Part shown: piece by piece, positions 1-10,805 of the stretch
How positions within the stretch are numbered: position 1 is the stretch's first letter
How the letters are laid out: the number at the start of each line of letters is the position of its first letter
NCBI GenBank assembly: GCA_037127255.1
Contig: JBANSL010000002.1
Coordinates: 40,340,892-40,404,891, forward strand
DNA length: 64,000 nucleotides
Source of the DNA: Persicaria tinctoria
Lineage: Eukaryota > Streptophyta > Magnoliopsida > Caryophyllales > Polygonaceae
Direction: 5' to 3'
Made by a program: the position numbers and the translations under genes
The notes under the pieces: model-generated
What the model was told of the DNA's origin: nothing
The model's input: only the letters and a program-made list of their open reading frames with translations
Database searches by the model: none

Positions 1-301
1 TGCATCCCTGCAACTTAATCAAACAGATATATCATAAGCAAAATCGGACTAAGTACCTGCATAGTGTTAGACAAATATTGGATCATAATTTTAAAGCGAG
101 AAATACCCAACCAAAAACAAAACAAGGTCTTCCAAGACCCTTGGTTCACAGCAGTTTAAACTCTAAACCATCAACATATCATCTCCCCCTTCTTGTCTTT
201 CAACAAAAGGAGGAGGGTAAAACAATAACCAAAAGTTTTAAAACCAATATCCAAAAACCAGCAGTGTTCAAAATAGGGGTTAGGGTAGGGTAGGGTAGGG
301 T
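1..301 (-). other. Non-coding 3' region of the SIRE element
   Basis: This lies downstream of the extra ORF in element sense. It holds a purine-rich stretch on the minus strand near 183-200 (AAGAAGGGGGAGA), a possible polypurine tract. What follows it does not match the 5' LTR start seen at 26014, so I do not call an LTR here. A short GGGTA-type tract sits at 275-303. No credible coding region is seen. Confidence 0.5.
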
Positions 302-303
302 TT
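275..303 (+). repeat. Telomere-like TAGGG tandem tract
   Basis: Five runs of three or more G occur at 5-6 base spacing (GGGTTAGGGTAGGGTAGGG and onward). This resembles but does not equal the plant telomere unit TTTAGGG. The plus strand has G-quadruplex potential. It lies directly beyond the stop of the SIRE extra ORF, so it is an internal microsatellite and not a telomere. Confidence 0.6.
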
Positions 304-2035
304 AAGATTCATCATCCGGAGCATCATCCGTGAGCAGCAACCTCAGACCGTGCAACAGCTTAGACACCCCGCTCATCTCCATCGAAAACTCTCTATGCAG
401 CTCCTTGATGTCCAGGCGAACTTCCTCCAAGCCCAACTCCAAGTTGTCCGTGCGCTCATCAATGGCAGAGGCTGTGGGAAGAGTTTTTGAGGGAGAGGCA
501 AGACTCCAAGTCCCTTGGGGGAACTGAGTGATGCCAATCTTCTCAAAGCTCTTGGAGTCGAATTTACCCATATGATGCTGTTGTTCTTCATTTTTGAAAT
601 CAATTTCAGAAGCTTTGAAGATATGGGTTAATAGGTTGGCAAAGGGGAGGGGAGTTCCTTTTCTAGCTTTGCGAGTGTGAGCCATGGATCCTAGGATGGT
701 ATTGGCCAGATCAAGATCATGGCCATTCAAAATTCAGTATAGAAGGACCATGGCGTTATCAGTTAGGAGGGAGCCAGAGTTCATTCGGGGTAAGAGGCAT
801 CTCACAATGATGTTGAAGATGATTTTTGCCTCGAGAGTAAGGGACGAGTGGGTAAGCTGTTTTGTGATGCTGTTGGATGCTTCGGGGAGCAGGTATTTGG
901 ATCGGGCAAGGGCAATGCGCTTTTCTTTTGTGGGGGTTTCAGGAGAGGGTGGACAGGGTCTAGGAAGGCCAAGGAAATCAACGAAGTCAATGGAGTTGAA
1001 GGTGATTCTAACTCCCTTGATGATTGATTCCAAAGACTAACCATCAGCCTTGTGTTTGGCTTTGAGGTTAATCTAAAACAGACGGGCGAGTTAGGGATAG
1101 TAAACAGATTCAAGGTTTAGAAGGGTCCAGGCAGGGGTTTGTTTGAGGAGGGAGATGCAAGGTAGGTTCAAAGCTTCCAAAAACTCAAGATCAATGAAAT
1201 CAGAACAACATATCTTACGAGCTTTAAACTCATCTACCCACTTTCCAGCCATCTCAGCATTTTCAAACCAAGAGGAGGGCAAGGATTGGTTTATCTGGAT
1301 AAGTGCAGGCGGATCGGTGTTCTTCCTGCGAGCCTTTGTGGGAGCAGTCCTCTTGACAGGCGTGTCAAGGCTTCTGAGAGTGCCTTTCCTTGTGCGCTTG
1401 GGAGATGGAGGCTTTGCTGAAGGGGCTTTGCGCTTCTTTGGAGATGGGGGAGGAGGAGGAGGAGAAGGAGAGGGAACAAGTTCTGGCTCCTCATCCTCTT
1501 CATCCTCAGACCCCGAGTCCTCAGCGGGCCCTTCAGCATCGTCTCCCTCGGCATCTTCGTCGTTTGCAGTCTCGTCGTCTTCCTCTTCCCCTTCCTCCGG
1601 TTCCTCTTCAGTGGGAACCTCCTTCTCTACAGCTCTTAGGGCCTCTTCCTCGGCCTATTTTCTTGCTTTCTCAGCCTCTTCCTCGGCTATTTTCCTTCCT
1701 TGCTCAGCCTCTTCCTCGGCCTTTTTCTTTCTATGGGCCTCTTCCTCGGCCTCCTTTGCAGCATCTCGTTCCAAAATCTCATCAAGATCCTCCTCTTCCT
1801 CAGCAATGATTTTCCTTTTCCCTTTTTGCTTGGCACTGAGTGATTTCTTCGTCGGGCGCTTCAGAGACCGCTTGATTTCAGCAATGGTGCTCTCAGGGAC
1901 GGTGCTCGGGACAGTAGCTGGGATAATAGCTTGAGGAGTAGGTTCAGGTTGAGGGGTAGTAACAATGGCCTAGCGTCCCTTTGGGGTAGCGCCAAGGCGT
2001 TTGGGTGTGGAGGTCTTCTTGGATTTGGGTGCCAT
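302..2035 (-). pseudogene. Extra (env-like/ORF2) gene of the SIRE element, broken by in-frame stops
   Basis: One minus-strand frame runs from an ATG at 2035 to the stop at 302. The N-terminus is Lys/Ser/Pro-rich (MAPKSKKTSTPKR). A long Glu/Lys/Ala-rich, probably coiled-coil repeat (AEEEAEKARK-like) follows, then an acidic stretch, a proline run, a basic segment, and a globular C-terminal part with DFLGLPRP and NIIVRCLLPR. That plan (basic/acidic linker plus a conserved globular domain) is what I know as the plant transposon protein domain carried downstream of pol in SIRE-type elements. In-frame stops include TAG at 1972, TAG at 1657, TAA at 1093 and two more before 1034. Each could come from CAG, CAA or TGG by one transition. 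An envelope role for such ORFs is only a suggestion, and no signal peptide or convincing membrane segment is seen. Confidence 0.7.
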
Positions 2036-2536
2036 GGATGAGATTCGGCTAGGCTTTCAGAAAAAGGTTGAAAAAGGAGTTTAAGAGAGGGTTTAGGTTT
2101 AGGTAAATCTGGAGATGTGAGAAATCGGGGTAAAGTGTGTGGTTTAAAAAGGGAGAGAGGGTTAAGTTAATGGGACGGGTTTAGGGTTCCAATGAGGGTA
2201 ATCATCACACTGCCATTTTAAAAATATTTGATTTCCAAAACAATTCAAATTTCAAACCATCTTGTCACACTTCAATTCAAGAGGGAATAATTCTGAAAAT
2301 ATACTTTCCATAAATAAAAAATACTCGGATATAAGAACTTTTGGAAAATAATATGTGTACAGTATAAAGAAGGTAAAAAGATCATAAAAACTATATTTGA
2401 TCAAATATCTAATAAGATATTAACCAAATATATGATCCGTTATATGTGCTCTACCACTCAGCTCATAATCTTTGACATAAATCTCAAAGGTCTTGACACT
2501 TAGTAGAATTTATCTTTCGTAAAGGGAAAACTCCCC
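2036..2536 (-). other. AT-rich spacer between SIRE pol and the extra ORF
   Basis: About 500 bp separate the pol stop and the next ORF. It is AT-rich with no coding signal. In SIRE-type elements such a spacer may carry signals for expression of the second ORF, but I see no clear promoter or splice acceptor. Confidence 0.5.
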
Positions 2537-3550
2537 CTACGAAAGTGCATCCCTATTGAGCATTCCAATCTCTCGTCTAATGAAGGTGAACCTGTCCTCT
2601 GCCAAAGGCTTAGTAAAGATGTCAGCCCATTGATAATCAGTTGAAATAAAAGATATGGACACATCACCTTTTTCGATGTGGTCTCTAATGAAGTGATGCC
2701 TTACGTCAATATGTTTGGTCCTTGAATGCTGAACATGATTCTTTGTGATTGATATGGCACTTGTATTGTCACACTTAATGGGAATACCTTTGAGGTTGAT
2801 GCCAAGATCTCTCATTTGTTGAGCTATCCAAAGGATTTGGGAGCAGCATGCTCCAACTGCTATGTATTCGGCTTCGGCAGTGGATAGAGCAACTGAGTTT
2901 TGTTTCTTTGAGTGCCAACTGATCAAGGATGCTCCTAAGAATTGGCAACATCCTGACGTGCTCTTCCTATCCACCTTATAGCCTGCAAAATCTGCATCAG
3001 AATACCTGATTAATGTAAAATCTTTTTGCTTTGGGTACCATAAGCCAAGCTCCTTAGTTCCACTAAGATATCGAAAGATCCTCTTCACAGCCACGAGATG
3101 AGATTCTTTGGGGTCAGCTTGAAACCTAGCACACATGCAAACACTAAACATGATGTCAGGTCTACTAGATGTAAGATATAGTAAACATCCAATCATCCCT
3201 CGATACTCCTTTTGATTGACACTATTCCCAGTCTTGTCTTGATCTAGAGATAAGGTTGAGCTCATGGGTGTCTTGGCTGCTTTGGACTGATCCATCTTGA
3301 ACTTCTTCAAGAGATCCTTAGTGTACTTGCTTTGGTTGACAAAGATCCCTTTCTTGGATTGATGAACTTGTAATCCCAAAAAGAAGTTGAGTTCACCCAT
3401 AAAGCTCATCTCAAATGCACTGCACATGATGTCAGAAAATTCCTTGCACAAAGATGTGTTAGTAGCTCCAAACAATATATCATCAACATATATTTGAATA
3501 ACAAAAATTTCCTTTCCTTTGGTCTTGATAAAAAGAGTCGTGTCGATCAA
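2537..3550 (-). pseudogene. SIRE pol: C-terminal reverse transcriptase and RNase H
   Basis: A 337-residue open segment contains the Copia RT catalytic motif YVDDILFGATN near its start, the KFKMDQSKAAKTPM linker region, and RNase H with SDADFAGYKVDRKSTSG, ALSTAEAEYIA, and an IDVRHHFIRDH plus TKPLAEDRF ending. The C-terminus (GMLN) is typical of Copia pol. The segment is intact within itself but is cut from the N-terminal RT by a damaged stretch at 3551-3583, so it is non-functional in this copy. Confidence 0.92.
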
Positions 3551-3583
3551 CCCCCTTTTAAAATCATTTTCTAAAAGATATTT

Positions 3584-4021
3584 TTACAAGCGCTCGTACC
3601 AAGCTCTTGGGGCTTGTTTCAAACCATATAGCGCTTTGTCTAGTTTGTAAAGATAATTAGGAAATTCCGAACTTTCAAAACCTGGAGGTTGAGCCACATA
3701 GACTTCTTCCTTTAAGAAGCCATTAAGAAAAGCACACTTGACATCCATTTGATATAACTTTATGCTCATAAAAGATACAAATACTAATAATATGCGAATG
3801 GCTTCAAGCCTGACTACGGGAGCAAAAGTCTCCTCGTAGTCAATACCTTCCTCTTGATTGTAGCCTTGAGCAACAAGCCTTGCTTTATTCCTCACGATCT
3901 TACCATTCTCATCTAGCTTGTTCCGAAATACGCAACGTGTGCCAATGGCTGATCGATGCTTTGACCTAGGCTTCAAGGTCCAGACTTTGTTTCTTTCAAA
4001 TTCGTTAAGCTCACTTTGCAT
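3584..4021 (-). pseudogene. SIRE pol: N-terminal reverse transcriptase
   Basis: The 145-residue segment contains the canonical start of the Copia RT domain (VWTLKPR), the [19 protein letters not shown] block, the first catalytic aspartate in the block [14 protein letters not shown], and [15 protein letters not shown]. It shares the minus frame of the 2537-3550 segment; in-frame stops or small indels in the short gap separate them. Confidence 0.92.
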
Positions 4022-4052
4022 GGCAATAATCCAGTCTGGCTCTTGAAGGGCC

Positions 4053-4802
4053 TCATCTACCTTCTTTGGTTCTATAAGAGAAACAAACGTGTGAAAAGCA
4101 CAAAGAGTGTGATGAGGAGTATTTGAATTTTCGTTTGCTAGTCTGGGCTCCTTGATTTATCACACCAGCAAGATTGATTTGTAGTACATCTGACTCTGTG
4201 GATCTGTTAGGCTCAGTTACAGCAGTTTCTGACGTTTCAACACTTTTGGATTGGTCACCAAGAGCTTTGGGCGAAGCTTCAACACCTAGGGCCAATTCTT
4301 CAGTGTTGAGAATTTGATCCTACGTGTTCCTCTTCTCTGTGTTCTTGATAGCAGCATCGTCACCATCCTCGTTCTCTGTATGGATGTTAAGATCTATATC
4401 TGCAACACTTTCACTCAAAGAACCGTCATTGCATTCATCAAAAATAAAATGTATACTTTCCTCAACTAACTTAGTCCTTTTGTTGAAGATTCTATAAGCT
4501 TTGCTACTTGTGGAGTAGCCAAGAAATATATCTTCATCACTACGCGCATCAAATTTCCCAAGGTTATCTTTTCCATTGTTATGAACAAAACAAGTACGGC
4601 CAAAAGGATTAAAATAAGATATAAGTGGTTTGCGGCCTTTGAAAAGTTCATAAGGAGTTTTCTTTAAGATGGAACAAATAAGATAACGATTCAAAATATA
4701 GTTAGTTGTGTTAACAGCTTCAGCCCAATAGGTTTTAGGTAATACATTTTCTAAAAGCATAGTCCTGGCCATGTCCTCTAGGGTGCGGTTCTTTTGTTCC
4801 AC
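4053..4802 (-). pseudogene. SIRE pol: integrase C-terminal part and linker to RT
   Basis: Two segments in one frame, 4320-4802 and 4053-4295. The first begins with the end of the integrase core (VEQKNRTLEDMARTML, with the catalytic Glu in this block), then TYWAEAVNTTNYILNR and the C-terminal block FGRTCFVHNNGKDNLGKFD, FLGYSTSSKAYRIFNKRT. The second is the low-complexity linker to RT. A TAA at about 4814-4816 replaces the second glutamine of the usual PQQNGVVE motif. A frameshift is needed to reach the RT frame. Confidence 0.88.
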
Positions 4803-4936
4803 AACCCCATTTTATTGAGGTGTCCTAGGAGCAGAAAAATTACGGGAGATGCCATATTTAGCACAAAACAAAACAAACTGAAGTTGATCGAACTCCCTAC
4901 CATGAACACTTCAAATTGACACTATGGGCTCAATTC

Positions 4937-5731
4937 TTAAAGTTTGCAACTCCTTACAAAGTTTTGAAAACTGAAATAGGCCTCTGATTTTTCTTTTAAA
5001 AATGCAACCCAAGTATATCTAGAAAAATCATCAACAACAACAAGCATGTACTTTTTACCATTGGGAGATTTGACTCGCATAGGACCACATAAATCCATAT
5101 GTAAAAGTTCAAGGGGTCTAGAAGAACTTACAACCTTTTTGGGTTTGAAAGAGCTACGTGTTTGTTTACCTCGTGTGCATGCTTTGCACATATCAATACA
5201 TTTGAAGTCCATCTCAGGTAGTCCTCTTACAAGCCCTTTGGACACAAGCTTCTGTAGTGTATGTGGGCTCACATGACCGAGTCTCCTGTGCTAGAGCTTT
5301 GGATCGTCCGTCAAAGCCTTTAGACAGGTTAAGTTTCCTTGTGCCACTTGCTCATCATTCACACCATAGATGTTGTTATAACGATATGCAGTTAGAACTA
5401 CTTCACCTGTATCTTCTTTGCGCACTAGATATCTTTTCTTGTTAAATCCAACATCATTACCACTATCCCATAGTTGAGAAACACTAAGCAAATTATACTT
5501 CAAACCATTAATAAGATAAACATTTTTAATATTATGGTTAGGATCACTCCCAACACTACCAATACCAACGATGTCACACTTTCCTTTGTCACCAAGAGTG
5601 ATTGTTCCAGTGGATTGCTTCTTTAGATCATGAAAGAGAGAGCTCTTCCCACTCATATGTCTCGAGCATCCACTATCAATAATCCATTTTTTCTCATTCA
5701 CCTTGGTGATCTCCTGCAAAACAAACATCAA
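4937..5731 (-). pseudogene. SIRE pol: protease, pre-integrase zinc-binding domain and integrase core
   Basis: Two open segments in one frame. 5291-5731 has the Copia protease active-site block (WIIDSGCSRHMSG) and the SVSQLWDSG and YNNIYGV regions of the protease to pre-integrase linker. 4937-5272 has the HHCC-type zinc-binding region (MCKACTRGKQTR preceded by the LVRGLP block) and the integrase core start with the first Asp in LLHMDLCGPM and the second near VVVDDFSRYTWV. The stop between the two segments falls just before the conserved HRRLGH-like position. Confidence 0.9.
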
Positions 5732-6057
5732 CCTTTGTGGCTAGACCAATAAGCACATTTAGATCCATTATTGGGATAAACTATATTTGGTAAAATAGTG
5801 CCTTTGTGGACCCAAACTTGGGTTATCCGTTCTTTTCTCAAATGAACAGGAAATGTATTATGAATGATATGTGGATCCTTTCTTCTATAGGGGCATGTCT
5901 CTTTTACATGTCCATTTCTCGCACAGTGGTGGCATATAGGAGAGGTTTTACTTCCTTTTGCCTTTACAAAAGTGGTAATGTGATGCTTCTTTAAAAACCT
6001 TGGATTGTAACCAATACCACTTTTGTTTAGAGAACTTTTTTGCTCACCCAACATCAT
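5728..6057 (-). pseudogene. SIRE gag-pol junction: second zinc knuckle segment
   Basis: A short open segment carries a CCHC zinc knuckle, CHHCARNGHVKETC (C-x2-C-x4-H-x4-C), of nucleocapsid type, followed by the tail leading to protease. It overlaps the protease segment by four bases in another frame, so at least one indel has occurred here. Confidence 0.8.
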
Positions 6058-6464
6058 ATCAAGAGTGCCTTTAGATTTGGTAAAACTTATGAGGGTTGTC
6101 TGTTGGTCTTGAATCTTATTATTCAGGAAGATCTTCTCGTTCTCTAAGTCATGATGGCACTTCTTAGAGAGGAGAGATCTTGCTTGAGTTCAGATTTCTC
6201 TGAGTCAAGAGTCTTTACTTTAATGTCAAGACCTGAATAAGAAGTTTCAAGACTTTTGACCCTCATAGACAGATCCTCAATAGTTCTTTCCTGGTCCACG
6301 GTTTTCTTAATAAGAGTATTAGAAAGGAATTCCTATAATACCTCTTTTGGACTTGTCATAAGTTCTCTTACAGTTACCTCAAGCTTCTCATCGTGGGATT
6401 CATCTCCTGAGGCCATAAGGCAGAGATTGGCCTTCTCATCATCAGAGTGTGAGTCAGAATCGCT

Positions 6465-7466
6465 TCAAGTTGCCACCATGGCTTTCTTTTTCCATCTATC
6501 ACCTTTCTTGGACAAGACAAGATGGTATGTTTCACCACATTCAAAACAAGACAAAGGTTTAGTCTTCTTGTCATATTTGTTGTATTGAAACTTACCTCGA
6601 AATTTAGAAGACTCTGATCCATCCTTGTTGTTGAATTGCTTCTTCATTTTGAGGATTCGAGAGAGGCCTCTTGTGATATGAGCAAAAGGATCATCCTCAT
6701 CGCCATCCTCATCTTCAGAATCAGACACATCTTTGGGCTCATCCTTCTTAGACTTGAGCGCCAAGTTCTTAGTGCTTGCTGGAAGTTCTCCATCGTCTTC
6801 ATTGAGAATCGTCTCATGTGTGATCAGCTTCCCAAGCAAGTCATCAAGGGATAGAGTGGTGAGATCTTGGGCTTCCTCTATGTCTGTCACTTTAGGCCCC
6901 CATTTGTCTTTTGGGAGACACCTCAATATCTTCCTCACTTTCTCAACGTTCTTAAAGCTCTTGTCGAGAGAGTCAAGGTTGTTGGTGATTTTTGTGAACC
7001 GTGTGAACATGGCCTTGATAGACTCATCACACTTCATTTTGAAAAGTTCATACTTTCGAAGGAAGATGCTGATCTTGGTGTCCTTCACTTGGCTAGTTCC
7101 TTCGTAGGTGACAACCAGCTTGTCCCAAATCTCTTTAGCTGACCTACAAGATGAAATACGGTTAAACTCATCAGTGCTAAGACCACAGTATAGTAAGTTA
7201 ATAGCCCTGTAGTTTTTGGAGACGAGTTCAAGATCCGCTTGGATGTATTCAGCCTCAGTCTTTGCAACTTTGGTTCCATTTGGACCATCTTTCTCTGGAA
7301 CCTTCGGACCATTATCTATAATGTTCCAAAGTTCAAAATCTTGATCTATAATGAACATTTTCATCAAGGGTCTCCAGTGGACGAAGTTGTTTCCTACAAA
7401 GAGTTGTGGTCTACTGGTGGACCTTCCTTGTGCAAATTCTCCGCTTGCTTCACCAGACATGATCAA
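6465..7466 (-). pseudogene. SIRE gag (capsid and first zinc knuckle), prematurely stopped
   Basis: A 333-residue segment starts MIMSGEAS, or MSGEAS two codons later. It contains the UBN2-type Copia gag domain (FVGNNFVHWRPLMKMFI, AKEIWDKLVVTYEGTSQVKDTK, MFTRFTKITNNLDSL, KILRCLPKDKWGPKVTDIEEAQDL), then an acidic hinge (SDSEDEDGDEDD) and a zinc knuckle beginning CFECGETYH whose last cysteine is lost. The stop at 6465 is a TGA where SIRE-type gag normally continues into an acidic SDSDSHSDDEKA segment. That segment is present in frame downstream to about 6370. Confidence 0.9.
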
Positions 7467-7501
7467 AACTCACAAGATTGTTAGATCAAAAGCAGTGAGT
7501 A

Positions 7502-7513
7502 AAGCTTTGATAC
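7502..7513 (-). other. Primer binding site of the SIRE element
   Basis: The minus strand reads TGGTATCAAAGC, one base off the initiator tRNA-Met PBS TGGTATCAGAGC common in plant LTR elements. It lies four bases inside the LTR end at 7518. Confidence 0.85.
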
Positions 7514-7517
7514 CAAT

Positions 7518-7827
7518 TGAAGGTTCGATAATGTATAACAAAGTAATATAGAAATACTCTAGAAGGGGGGTTGAATAGAGTATGCCGGTTTTTCGCATAT
7601 AATCTCAAGACTTTTGAAGTTTTTGCAAAACCCTTTGAGATTAGACGTAATTATTTCTTCTGGCAAACCTGAATCACAACAGAGTTATACAGTTCGACAC
7701 AAGTGCGGAAATATGGTAAAGCAATAAGTAAAGGATGCAATGAATTGTTTACGAGGTTCGGCACGAACTTGGCCTACATCCTCGCCTAGGGTTCTTCCAC
7801 AACCCTAGGATTCAACCGACTTTTATT
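7518..7827 (-). repeat. SIRE 5' LTR, proximal part (U5 side)
   Basis: In element sense this is the 3' part of the 5' LTR, ending CGAACCTTCA directly before the PBS. It is cut at 7827 by LARD A and resumes at 25357 after the duplicated TTATT. The joined LTR would be about 970 bp, a normal length for this lineage. Confidence 0.8.
7823..7827. repeat. Target-site duplication of LARD A, left copy
   Basis: TTATT at 7823-7827 and again at 25352-25356, directly flanking TGTAAAGG at the left and CCGTTACA at the right. The 5-bp length is typical of LTR retrotransposon integrase and fixes both ends of the element. Confidence 0.93.
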
Positions 7828-10789
7828 TGTAAAGGCTCGGATTTTCAAATCCTAATTTTTCGGAAAAAGGAAAATAAAAATGGATTTAAATCGGATTTAA
7901 AACTCGTTTAGCGGATTCCGATCAGAATATAAAATTTAGCGAACGATTTCCGTCATTTTACATCGAAAATTCAAAATAATTATCGTAGTGCGATATCCTT
8001 TTTTATTTTATAAATCTAATTGATCGAGAAAGCGAGAGTCGGGGAAATTAACATTCGAGAACTAATTGTAGGATTCAAAATTCGCGTTTTCGGGATTTAT
8101 TTTCGGGTATTTAATATTAACTGTTACCCAAAATTAATATCCGTCGCCATCCCCGTCAGATCCTTTCACATCTTCACCCACCCTCCTTCCTAGCTCCTAC
8201 TGCACCCCTACCCCTGTGGCATCTGTAAAACCCATCCCTCTGGTCCTCTCTTCTTCTGTACGCCATCTCCCACATCCCTCCACACCACTCCCTAGCTTCT
8301 TTAAACTTTTCAGCTCCTCCCCACTCTTCCGCAGCACACCATCACCATTCACCGTCACCATTCACCGTCACCATCGTCGCCACCGTCTTCATCCCCAAAC
8401 CAATGTCTCCTCCTCCTCCTTCTATCCTTCCAACTCGAGCCACCAGCGGAAGGTCCCACACATCCCTCGGACCCACCAGCAGCAACAACGGACACCACCG
8501 GAACCGCCACGGAGCCACCGCAACTCATTCCTTTCTAATCTTCGATCAATCGCGAAGCTAACTTCCGGTAAGCGTCCCTCCTTCGTTTTTGATTGAAATT
8601 GCTTGCGGTCTCCACCATCACACTCATCCACATCCGGTGTAGGTCCGACAAGCCATCGCGAGCCACCGACGAAGCCCAGAACTCCGATCGAGAGCTCCGA
8701 AGTCGTGAAAAATCCATCTCGGTGAGCTCCGAATTTATTCTCGTTTCGATTCGTTTCTTAGTCTTTTTCGATGCTTAGACTAGTCGGGAGTGAGCGTGGG
8801 TTGAGTGCGGGACGTTCGGGTGGGCTCGAGGCCTTCGGCGAGGACGAGCGCAGCAAGCGCAGCGAGCGCGAGGCGAGGCGAGCGACCGTCGAGTGAGCTG
8901 CGAGGCTGGGAAGCTCCGGGTGAGGCGGGAGATGAGCTCGAGGGCGGGAGAGCGAGACTGGCGCGACGTCGAGCTCCGACGACCAGCACGGGCGGCCTGA
9001 GCGAGCAGCGCCGGCGGATCGCGTGAGGAAGGTGGTGCAGGCGGCACTTCTCCATTTGATTTCGGAGGAAGAAGATGCCAACGTGGCTTTGTGGGGCCTT
9101 GTCCATTTTAAAGATCTTGTTTAAATAATAAACCGGTTGGGAATTAGCGGGTTCGGTTCGGATCGGTTGGATTTAAATGGGTTTGGTTCGGTTCGGGTTT
9201 ATCCGCTCATTTAATTATTTAATGGTATTTAAAATAAAATAAAATATTATTGGGGGTTAAAATATATTACTTGGACTTATATATGAATTTTAAAAGTAAG
9301 TTGAAAAAGGGATTTGGCGAGTATTTTTAAGGGTCGGAATACTTAACTATTTAACTGGGATTTGAAACGGTTTTGAAACTAACTTGGGAATAAGACTTAT
9401 TCGATGACTAACTAGCATGATAATATGATCGTTTGACTAACAGAATGATATGTATGACTAATAGCATGACTTGCGGTGAATTATTATATGAGATTAAATG
9501 TTGGATAATTATGACGATCTAGTAGGATTTTATATCACACAAATTATGTCTTATGATTTTGATGAACCGTTGAGGTATATGCGAAAATTATGTATATGAA
9601 CATGCGGAATTGGTTGAATAACGATGTGGTCTTGTGGAGCGGATGATGCGATGAAATGACTTCCATAACGTGTTACTTGTTCTATTGATTGAGGTGTGCT
9701 TGAGTGCTTAATAGTTGGATGTAGACTTATGTATATTCAATCATGTACTAGGTGATACTAGGTGATTTTGACTACTGTGTGCTAGATTCTTTTGTTGCCG
9801 ATCTGCTAGCCAGGTAAGTACCTCCGGGGCTTACTCAGTAACCAGTACCTCCTGCCTGATGTGTCATATAGTATGTAGGTGTTGCATATGCATAAGAGCA
9901 TGTCATGTAGTATCATGATTAGGAATTGCATTTACGAATGAGCATCCTTACTCTGTATGCGTTTGAATACAGAACGGCCGTTATCTGTGAGTCCTAGAGT
10001 CCTTTCTAGGGTCATAGGGCAGCCCAGTTTCATTGGGTGTTGCCCTCCTTGAGTTATATATATATCACGAGATACGAGATGAGCATGAGATACGAGATGA
10101 GCATGAGATGCGATATGATGATGAGATTTGATATGCTATAGTATCGAACTGGCCAGTCTCCACCCTATCTGGAAGAGGGGTGGTGGTAGAAGAGGGATAT
10201 ACCACTTGGTATTCTTTGTTAAGGCCTTACTTAATATTCTACATATATGAATTAGGATCATGATAGTGTGGTTAAGATTTCAGTACTGCATGAAGGCATC
10301 CTTTATTTTAGGTATAGGCGTATTATATGTCCTCAGCGCGGTCAGAGGACCCGCAGGCGGACTCTTGGCCTGACTTGGTGGTATAGTTTCAGGTACCCGA
10401 TACACTGCTGGATTTTGTGCTGTTATGACGGGGTCTATTCTTATGGCGGAGAGTGAGTGTTTTAAACCTGACTTCACCAGATTCATGCTTTTGGGATTTC
10501 TCCCTAATTGTACTCTGTTTTGACCCGGCTCTGCCGCGGCACTAGTTGTATCATTTTCAGAACTTATGCCCTTTGCATGATAACGGATTTCCTGCGTTGT
10601 AGACTTAGGACAGGTACAGGGGTTTATCCCGGGGTCCCCAACGGACCTTCCGGATTTGGGTGCGAAATCCCACTTTAAACTGCACGTCTTCGATTTCAAA
10701 CCTTCAACCTGTACTCGGAGCGCAAGATCCTAACGAGGGGTTTCATCCCTCGAAACGTAACTCGGGAATCATAATCTCGCGCCGTTACA
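7828..10789 (+). repeat. LARD A 5' LTR (2962 bp)
   Basis: Matches 15676-17629 plus 24344-25351 with no net length difference. Inside are a CT-rich stretch (about 8150-8560), a GC-rich segment rich in GAGCG/GGCGAG words (8790-9030), GGTTCGG-type repeats (9145-9205), short GAGATACGAGATGAGCAT repeats (10070-10125) and a block from about 9960 to the end shared with the LTRs of elements B and C. A 126-codon ORF at 8216-8596 is identical in both LTR copies but has no recognisable domain and I do not call it a gene. Confidence 0.92.
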
Positions 10790-10793
10790 AAGG

Positions 10794-10805
10794 TGGTATC
10801 AGAGC
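10794..10805 (+). other. Primer binding site of LARD A
   Basis: Exact TGGTATCAGAGC, complementary to the 3' end of initiator tRNA-Met, four bases after the 5' LTR. Confidence 0.92.

Noticed and set aside
183..200. Start of the SIRE 3' LTR after a purine-rich tract
   Set aside because: The sequence after the tract (TGTTGATGG...) diverges at once from the 5' LTR start at 26014, so no LTR can be claimed in the window.
1143..1934. 263-codon plus-strand ORF rich in Ser and Ala
   Set aside because: It is the antisense of the Glu-rich coiled-coil part of the SIRE extra ORF. Ser/Ala runs opposite GAG/GCC-rich codons are expected, and no domain is seen.
8216..8596. 126-codon ORF repeated in both LARD A LTRs (also 16064-16444)
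   Set aside because: Identity between copies only reflects recent LTR duplication. Composition is low-complexity Ser/Pro/His and there is no domain; kept as a finding about LTR structure, not as a gene.
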